A stretch of 40,034 nucleotides of DNA from Conidiobolus incongruus B7586. Lineage: Eukaryota > Entomophthoromycota > Entomophthoromycetes > Entomophthorales > Conidiobolaceae. Below are positions 33,991 to 40,034 of the stretch, piece by piece. Numbering within the stretch: the stretch's first letter is position 1; every line of letters starts with the position of its first letter. The position numbers and the translations under genes were made by a program. The notes below the pieces were generated by a model. That model ran no database searches, had not been told where the DNA came from, and worked only from the letters and a program-made list of their open reading frames with translations. The stretch is from positions 1-40,034 of the forward strand of contig JNEM01016255.1 of assembly GCA_000697335.1 (NCBI GenBank). Reading direction: 5' to 3'.

Positions 33991-35766
33991 TCAATCGTGA
34001 GTGGAAGATTCTTCGTCGAAGGACTTCTCTGCAGTGATGTACTCGATACTAAAGTTGAAGAATCGCATGAGACATGCTACGGTACTGGGTATGGTCATTA
34101 ATAGGATTGCGAGTACTGGAAGCCATAAAAAGTCGAGTAAATTTTTGTGAGTGCGTTCCTTGCCGGGTGCTGGCCTGTGTAGATGCTTTTCAATTTTCAT
34201 GTGCAGTGTGTGGTAAGAGAGTGCTTGAACAATTAGCGATGTCGGAAGGACAAAGCTAGTGTACTTGACGATCTGATAAAGGTACGAGTAGAAGGGATCA
34301 ACTGCAAGTGGATTTGTAGTAGATTCAGGCGGTAAGAAGACTAATAATTCGATCAGAGGTACTGCAAAGAGCATCACCCATCCTGAAATCATAGGAAGTA
34401 TTTGAGCCTCAATATTTAAAAATGTAAGCATGATACTATCAATGAAACGACCAAACCAGGTTTTATTGCTTGGATCCCATTCAGTCATCAAGTCAGCGGT
34501 AGGAGTACGAGAAGGACAGGAAAAGAAATGTTTCAAGGTGTAGGCCAAATCAGGGATTGCAGAGTAGTGACGACGAGCTTGGACGTATCTAGCTTTAATG
34601 TTGGCCCAGAAACCATCAACCTCAACGTGGGTCATATTGATAGGAACAAACACAGAAACACCTTTGGCAACAGTGTTGGTCTTCCAGAAACATTTAAGGA
34701 ACATATGGAGATCTTCACCAACAGCTTCGTCATAAGGATCCCACCAGCCGACACGCTTAGCCAATTCCATACTTAAACTATAATTGGAGCAAGGAAAGAT
34801 AATACCTCTCAAGTTGGACAAATTCTGTATAACCATAGCAGACCACATAATATCAGCAATACGTACGACTGCAGGTACGTTATGTGAATTCCTAGAGAAG
34901 AAAGTAGGAGAGGAGTAAATGACAGTGTGAGGGTTGCGAGTAGAGAAGTAAGCTTCCTCGAGCTTGGTAGTGTAGAGCTCGGGGATCCCTGAGTCAGAAT
35001 CAGTCACTGTAACCAAGAGGTCCTGCAGAGAGTAGTCGCGCTCCTGAGTCAAGTAGCGATAGGCGTTGCGCACAGCATAATTTACGTTACTAGCCTTACC
35101 GCGGGCTTCGCCGGGGACGTTTGCAGGATGAACGGTAACAATAAACTCGCGGAACAAATGTTGAAGCTCATCCTTGATCATGTTACCCTTCACATCAGAG
35201 TCAATTTCAGTAGCTTCCATAGCTAAAATGATACAATACTGATTTTGAGCATATCTAAATAAACTGTTTAAAATATTCTGATGATACAAAAGTATAATTT
35301 GCATTTACCTATGCTTAGATAATCTAATAACAGTATCTCTCAACAAACCGAAAGGTTCCTTATAATTAGGAATAACAAAGCAGTGGATAATAGTTTTTTT
35401 AGGGATAGTCAGAGGTAAGAAGGAGGTAGTCTCGTCTACAAGCTCGTCGACCAAACTGTTAGACGACGTCGAACTACTATCGGTGAGCGTTGGTGAAGCG
35501 TCATCAGAGGGATCGTAAATGTTTTTGGTGTGGTTTGAGTACCTTGTAATGGTCTTCAAAATACGATTGTATGATATTAGAAATTTCACCACCTGACATA
35601 TGGAATTAATTAAGTAAAAGGCAAAGAATATTGATAATCCAATAATATAAACTTTGGGATAATACATAGGTCCCAAAGGTAAACTTATTAAAGTGATGAT
35701 TAGCAGAGTTGGAGCAAATAAATCAATAAGTGCATTTTTCAGCTTTGTAAATATATTACAAATCAT
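33991..35766 (-). CDS. Membrane family-2 (processive-type) glycosyltransferase
   Basis: Exons, complement of join(33991..35254,35309..35766), give 573 aa. The 54 nt intron (GTAAAT...ATTTAG) splits an Arg codon in LSKHRYAQNQ. Two N-terminal membrane segments (about 14-34 and 38-66) precede a Ser/Asp-rich cytosolic linker. The GT-A domain starts at CFVIPNYKEP (about 129-138), has the metal/nucleotide-binding TDSDSG (Asp238 and Asp240), the acceptor-site Glu-Asp in VGEDLHMF (333-334) and QARRH (378-382) where processive GT2 enzymes carry QxxRW. Three or more C-terminal membrane segments follow (about 436-460, 478-500, 526-551). This layout is that of polysaccharide-type synthases, but the sequence is not a chitin, cellulose or hyaluronan synthase I can name. 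Donor and product are unknown; a cell-surface glycan is the likely role. Confidence 0.85.
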
Positions 35767-36056
35767 TATGTTATATTCAAAAGACTTCTAATAAGAGAAA
35801 ATATATACAATACAAGAGTGACAGTAAATTGATTAGTAAGATTAAATTATAGTCAATTGATCACTTAGATTCGAATCCACAAAAAGTGTGTAGTGTAGGG
35901 TTTGTAAGGACAAATAAGCTTGTACTACAGAAGATTCAACAACTGTCAATTATCAAATTCTTCTGAACAATTAATCAAGTAGAAAATTAATAGAAAAAAA
36001 AACTTAAAACAATTAAACAGAGATTAGGATTATAAAAAACACTATAAACCTAATAA

Positions 36057-36272
36057 ATGAAACAAATATTAATTTTTAAAATAAAAACAATTTTATATCA
36101 ATTATTTCCCATCTCTATCTTATATATTGTTAACTCTTCCAATTTCGGCACCAGGGAGAAAATTCTATATCTATACTGGGAAGGAGGGGATGATGACAGA
36201 ATTTTTGAACTAAATTCATTGGATAAAGGTAAAGTTATCGCAATAGTGAACGAGGATTTTGTAAAATATTAG
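36057..36272 (+). CDS. Candidate small ORF, 71 aa, unrecognised
   Basis: ATG to TAG. The first 28 residues are Lys-then-hydrophobic like a signal anchor (MKQILIFKIKTILYQLF). The rest is more polar, with ILYLYWEGGDDDRIFEL then GKVIAIVNEDF. The composition from 36125 on (several G and C rich codons) differs from the surrounding spacer. An acceptor-like CCAG just before GGAGAAAATT means the second half could instead be an exon. No family recognised. Confidence 0.22.
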   Translation: MKQILIFKIKTILYQLFPISILYIVNSSNFGTREKILYLYWEGGDDDRIFELNSLDKGKVIAIVNEDFVKY

Positions 36273-36738
36273 TTTTTACCCTATCAAATACCTTTAATTC
36301 ATGTGAAATCCTCCCAATTTGATTCGATCTTGTTTAGGGGCTATTTCCAATTTTAAGGATTGTTAATCAATGTAACGGATGAGGTTATTAGTATTGTTAT
36401 TATTAGTTAAATATATTATTTACTAGTCTTTTTGATGGAGTATTCAACACCCTGTAAAGAGTGTATCAAACTTTTAGAGTCTATTAGATATATTTGTTCA
36501 AATATAAACCGAAATGTGAGCATTTAACTTTGAGTACAAATCCATTTTGGAATATAATCAAACAACTAAATTGACATTTTGGGTGAAATAAAATTTTTGT
36601 AAGCAATATAAGCTGTTAGCTTTCAATACTAAATACAATTTCCTGTTAACTAATTTTAACTAATTTTAATTAATGTATAATAACTGGTCATAGTAACACA
36701 AATACACTCTTTTAATCAAAGATTCCTATTTAATAAGC

Positions 36739-36861
36739 TTAATGATACATATTGTGATAGTTGATATCAATCAACAGTTGCCAATGCTGCCAAACACGTT
36801 CGAATTCACTTGATAAGATTTCAATAACCAATTCCATCTCGCCACCAGAATTCAAATTCAT
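36739..36861 (-). CDS. Candidate small ORF or terminal exon, 40 aa, unrecognised
   Basis: ATG at 36861 to TAA at 36739. The product includes GGEMELVIEILSSEFERVWQ then HWQLLIDINYHNMYH, a coding-like mixture with Trp, Glu and His that is unlike the spacer. The frame stays open upstream to an acceptor-like ATAACAG, so this may be the last exon of a gene whose other exons I cannot see. No family recognised. Confidence 0.25.
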   Translation of the reverse strand: MNLNSGGEMELVIEILSSEFERVWQHWQLLIDINYHNMYH

Positions 36862-37517
36862 TGCATAAATTATTATAGCCTGTTATATTAACAATATTGT
36901 TTTTATCTTAGCAATATAATAAAGAGTATAAAATATAGTATTTGGTATCAAGTTTTCTTTAGAATATTTATTAAATTAATATTATAAAACTAAATTTTTT
37001 CATCTATCCTTAATAAAAATATTCAAGGAAATCCATATAATGTTTTAAAGAGAAACCATTTATCAATTATAAAACAAACATAAAATGGTGATTCATTATA
37101 GCGTATGCTTTATAATAGCTATTATAACATTAACATATGTATATATACCAAACTATTTTTATCTCAGTAATTTTTCATATTAAAATTTTGATTAAAATTT
37201 CAGCAACTCGAATTGATTTAAATATTATTACCAATTGCGTTTCTCAACTATTTAAATATTCTCATAACTAAACTTTAATCAAAAATTATAATTAGTGAAT
37301 ATAATACTGATACATCTGATATAATTATTTATTAATTTATATATTTCTCAGAATTTTTGAAAAAAATTTTTAAAATAACATAAAATTATGATTTTAAATC
37401 TCCCAATTTTAGGAGATTGAAAAAAACTCTTAAAAATGACTACAAGTACTAATAAATTGCATAATTTTAACATATGGGAAAATGTTGGAAATATGAGATA
37501 ATCAATTAATAAAATAA

Positions 37518-37730
37518 AATATTTTAATATTTCCAATTAAACTACCGCAAAAATTGCTCCTACGGTTCTGGTTCTCATCCTTTTATCAAAGATTTGTTAA
37601 ATCTTTTGTTTTCAAAACCAAAGATCGGCCAATCGTTGGGCTTAATTATGAAATGGACAATAGTAATTGGTCGACTATGGTTCATGTGAAAATTTTATCT
37701 TTCTATGTTACCCTAAATATTATATTGTAG
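37518..37730 (+). other. Stop-free coding-like stretch (70 codons) without an obvious start
   Basis: Open from 37518 to a TAG at 37728-37730. The translation includes LPQKLLLRFWFSSFYQRFVK and TKDRPIVGLNYEMDNSNW. The first in-frame ATG comes only in the second half. Composition at 37540-37690 is much less AT-rich than its flanks. It could be an exon or a decayed gene; no match recognised. Confidence 0.18.
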
Positions 37731-38399
37731 AATTGTTTTATATTATTGTAATATTATTCAAAGATGCCAACTCAATTTTCAATTTATTTTGTAATATACA
37801 TATGCTTATATAGCTATGTTTCATATAAACTGAGTATCCATAATCAGCTTTAAAGCTGTATAGTGAATAAGAAAATTAAACTAAGATTATTTTATCATTA
37901 AATGTGAAAAATATATGATAAAAAAAGATGAAGTATATTTTAGATATTGAAATTATACCAAAAAATATCTTATTTTCAAGAGAAAAGCCTCATCTTCGTT
38001 CTTGATTTTATCAATTTTACAATATAGAATTCAAAACCAGAAAATTTTGCTTTTTTCAAAAAATCTCTTAGTTTATTAAACTGAATATTAAAATTTGAAT
38101 TTAATAAAAATTAATTCATTGAGTTGGAAAAAACTGATTGAATATTGCCATGATCTTGCCATTACTAATATAATTATAAATTTCTTATATTAATCTTTTT
38201 ATAATCAAATATATAAATGCAATTCCAGTTATATCTGATAAATAAATTCATTCAAAACTTTTGAATTTCATTAATTCATTGGTTCATTATTTTATTAATA
38301 GTTTATGAATTTAAAAGGAAAGGATAAATTTTAAGGGTGAAGGAAAAACGAATAGATTTTTCTGATATTTAAAGAGTTAAAATATTAATTTAGAAATTC

Positions 38400-38738
38400 A
38401 TGGAAAACATAAAGAAAATAATTAAAATAATACTTTTTTGTAAAACAGGGAATATTTTTTTTGAAATACACATATTAACTTATAATTTATGTAGTCAATT
38501 AAAATTGAATAGAAAGCACTATGCATTCGAATTATTTTCATTACCCCCCCTCAAATTCAATTTTTGCAAAGCAATAAAACTTTCCTTAGAATCCTCTCTA
38601 AATGGATAGTTCCCATTCAACATTTTCAAAATTTCTAAAGAAATAACCGAATTGAAAAATATAACCAATTTTGGATTGTCTAAATTTTCAAATTATAGCT
38701 CCGGATTACTCTTAAGTTTACTGAATATTCTTTTTTAG
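38400..38738 (+). pseudogene. Possible decayed gene, 113 codons with one internal stop
   Basis: Starts with ATG at 38400. A single TAG at 38607-38609 interrupts a frame that otherwise stays open to the TAG at 38736-38738. The translation around the stop (LSLESSLNG, stop, FPFNIFKISKEITELKNI) has a loose leucine-rich look reminiscent of LRR spacing, but no clear repeat. It also holds a run of seven C at about 38544-38550, rare in this genome. Could equally be chance in AT-rich DNA. Confidence 0.15.
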
Positions 38739-40034
38739 TTTTTTATTATGGATATTGAAATTTTTAGAATAAACGCAATTTTTTAAATTGATAATTAAAG
38801 CTTATTATAATATTGATTAAATATTTATTAAAGAATAATATTTATATGAAGAATATTGACTTTTAATGTATATTTTTTTTATTATTTACAAATAATATGG
38901 TTTCAATAAAATGAAATTACACACTTTGATAGTATTTTTAATTTCACTATTTCCATACTTAGCAATATAACCGATGAATTAGGATAATTGAAAAGAGATT
39001 ATTAAACTAAGTTAGGCAATATAACCTTAATTGAATCAGTTAATATAATATAAATTGAGTATTATGAGTTATTTGGAAAACATAATTGATTACATCATTT
39101 TTCAATAAATTTGTAATCATTTTTAATTATTATCAATATTAAATAATATTGATTTTAAATTTAATACTTTCAAGTTATTATTAAAAATGAAATATCAATT
39201 TTGAAAATTATAAAATAATTTCATAATATCTAATTTTTGTCATTTACAGTATAATATTACTAATATATAGAGCCATTGTTAGTTAAAAATATATATAATT
39301 TTATTGAACCATTTATCCAAAATACAGCTCACCATGTGAGCTGACCTTTATAATATTAATTAATTCTGTGATTTTAATTTATTAGGTATATTTTTTAATA
39401 GTTTCCAAAATAGAACTAAATTTTTACAATCTTTATTCTGAATCTATATCCTGTCTTTCAAATATATATCTAGGCATGATAAACTTAAATGTATCAAAAT
39501 GAGGTTAGAGTACATTATTGTTAAATTTTGTCAAATCTCAAAATTGTACAATATAAATTGCGTAAAGTATATTTTCAATACCGCTATTAAAAAAGGCCAA
39601 TAATGTATTTATCAAAAATAAAATCGTCTTTCAAATCTTCATAATCAATAACTTTAAAAAATATATTATCATAATTTTATATTAACTAATTACAATTATA
39701 AAATTATGTTTGTTAACTAAAATAAGGGCAATATTCATTAATATATTATTTTTTGTTAGAACTTAACAAATTAAATTTTTAATTTACATAATTAATTATA
39801 TGATATTATTACAAAAATTAAATATTAATAAAATTTTTTAATCAAAATTTGATATACAATTTAATATATAATTTATAAAATTTAAAAAAATATTATAAAA
39901 TTAATACTTATTTTTATTATTTATAACTTTTTATTATTCATTTTAAGAATATTAATGATAAATAATTAGATTAGATGAAATATATAATTTGATATTAATT
40001 TAATTTAATAACTAAATAAAAAAAATATATAATA

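Larger units (their letters stand above)
35767..40034. other. Terminal 4.3 kb without a recognised gene
   Basis: Mostly very AT-rich. The first 200 bases are upstream of the glycosyltransferase; 35840-35960 is less AT-biased and may be its promoter or a 5' non-coding exon. Several short coding-like stretches stand out (36057-36272, 36739-36861, 37518-37730, 38400-38738; each listed separately). No RNA gene or transposon seen. The last 300 bases are almost pure A and T. Confidence 0.5.

Noticed and set aside
34074-34776. Plus-strand frames opposite the glycosyltransferase
   Set aside because: Antisense shadows of the clear minus-strand gene.
35866-35880. GATTCGAATCC string resembling a tRNA T loop
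   Set aside because: Flanking bases do not form a T stem, and no acceptor, D or anticodon arm can be built around it.
1-40034. CRISPR arrays, riboswitches, bacterial operators or plasmid origins
   Set aside because: None seen; intron-bearing eukaryotic genes make these categories inapplicable.

Overview
This is nuclear DNA from a very AT-rich fungus. Coding regions are roughly 35-42% GC by eye, against about 15-20% in the long spacers. The gene set is eukaryotic: AP-1 mu, Aurora kinase, tubulin cofactor B, MRD1, an FHF-complex protein and mitochondrial PheRS. The AT bias, the 47-74 nt introns ending almost always in TAG, the processive-type family-2 glycosyltransferase and the FHIP homologue suggest a non-Dikarya (zygomycete-like) lineage; that placement is an inference.

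Layout, left to right. A possible C-terminal gene scrap at 1-63; tRNA-Glu(UUC); mitochondrial phenylalanyl-tRNA synthetase (minus, 3 exons, presequence on its own exon). After a 1.4 kb spacer comes an FHIP/FAM160 protein (plus, 2 exons), then tRNA-Gly(GCC, minus). Mitochondrial proline dehydrogenase (plus, no intron) meets a membrane-anchored alpha/beta hydrolase (minus, 2 exons) tail to tail, and their coding sequences overlap by 9 bp. After 3.3-3.6 kb of nearly gene-free DNA comes an Aurora-type kinase (plus, no intron). AP-1 mu (minus, 6 exons) and tubulin cofactor B (plus, 5 exons) diverge from a shared 605 bp region. From 19.8 kb on, long AT-rich blocks hold two full-length mariner elements (21686-22994 and 30211-31518, same orientation). 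They flank tRNA-Ile(AAU) and the five-RRM rRNA-processing gene MRD1 (5 exons, start codon apparently split by an intron). A membrane glycosyltransferase (minus, 2 exons) follows. The last 4.3 kb has no recognised gene, only a few short coding-like stretches.

The genes are mostly housekeeping and do not form one pathway. They cover mitochondrial translation and proline catabolism, vesicle traffic (AP-1 mu; FHIP as a dynein-cargo adaptor subunit), microtubule/mitosis functions (TBCB, Aurora) and ribosome biogenesis (MRD1).

The most interesting signal is the mariner pair. The copies align end to end, and most differences between them are C-to-T or G-to-A in one direction, with very few transversions in the stretch I aligned by hand. 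That resembles repeat-induced point mutation or methyl-cytosine decay. All exon joins below were worked out by hand from splice sites and frame, and each joined reading frame closes exactly.
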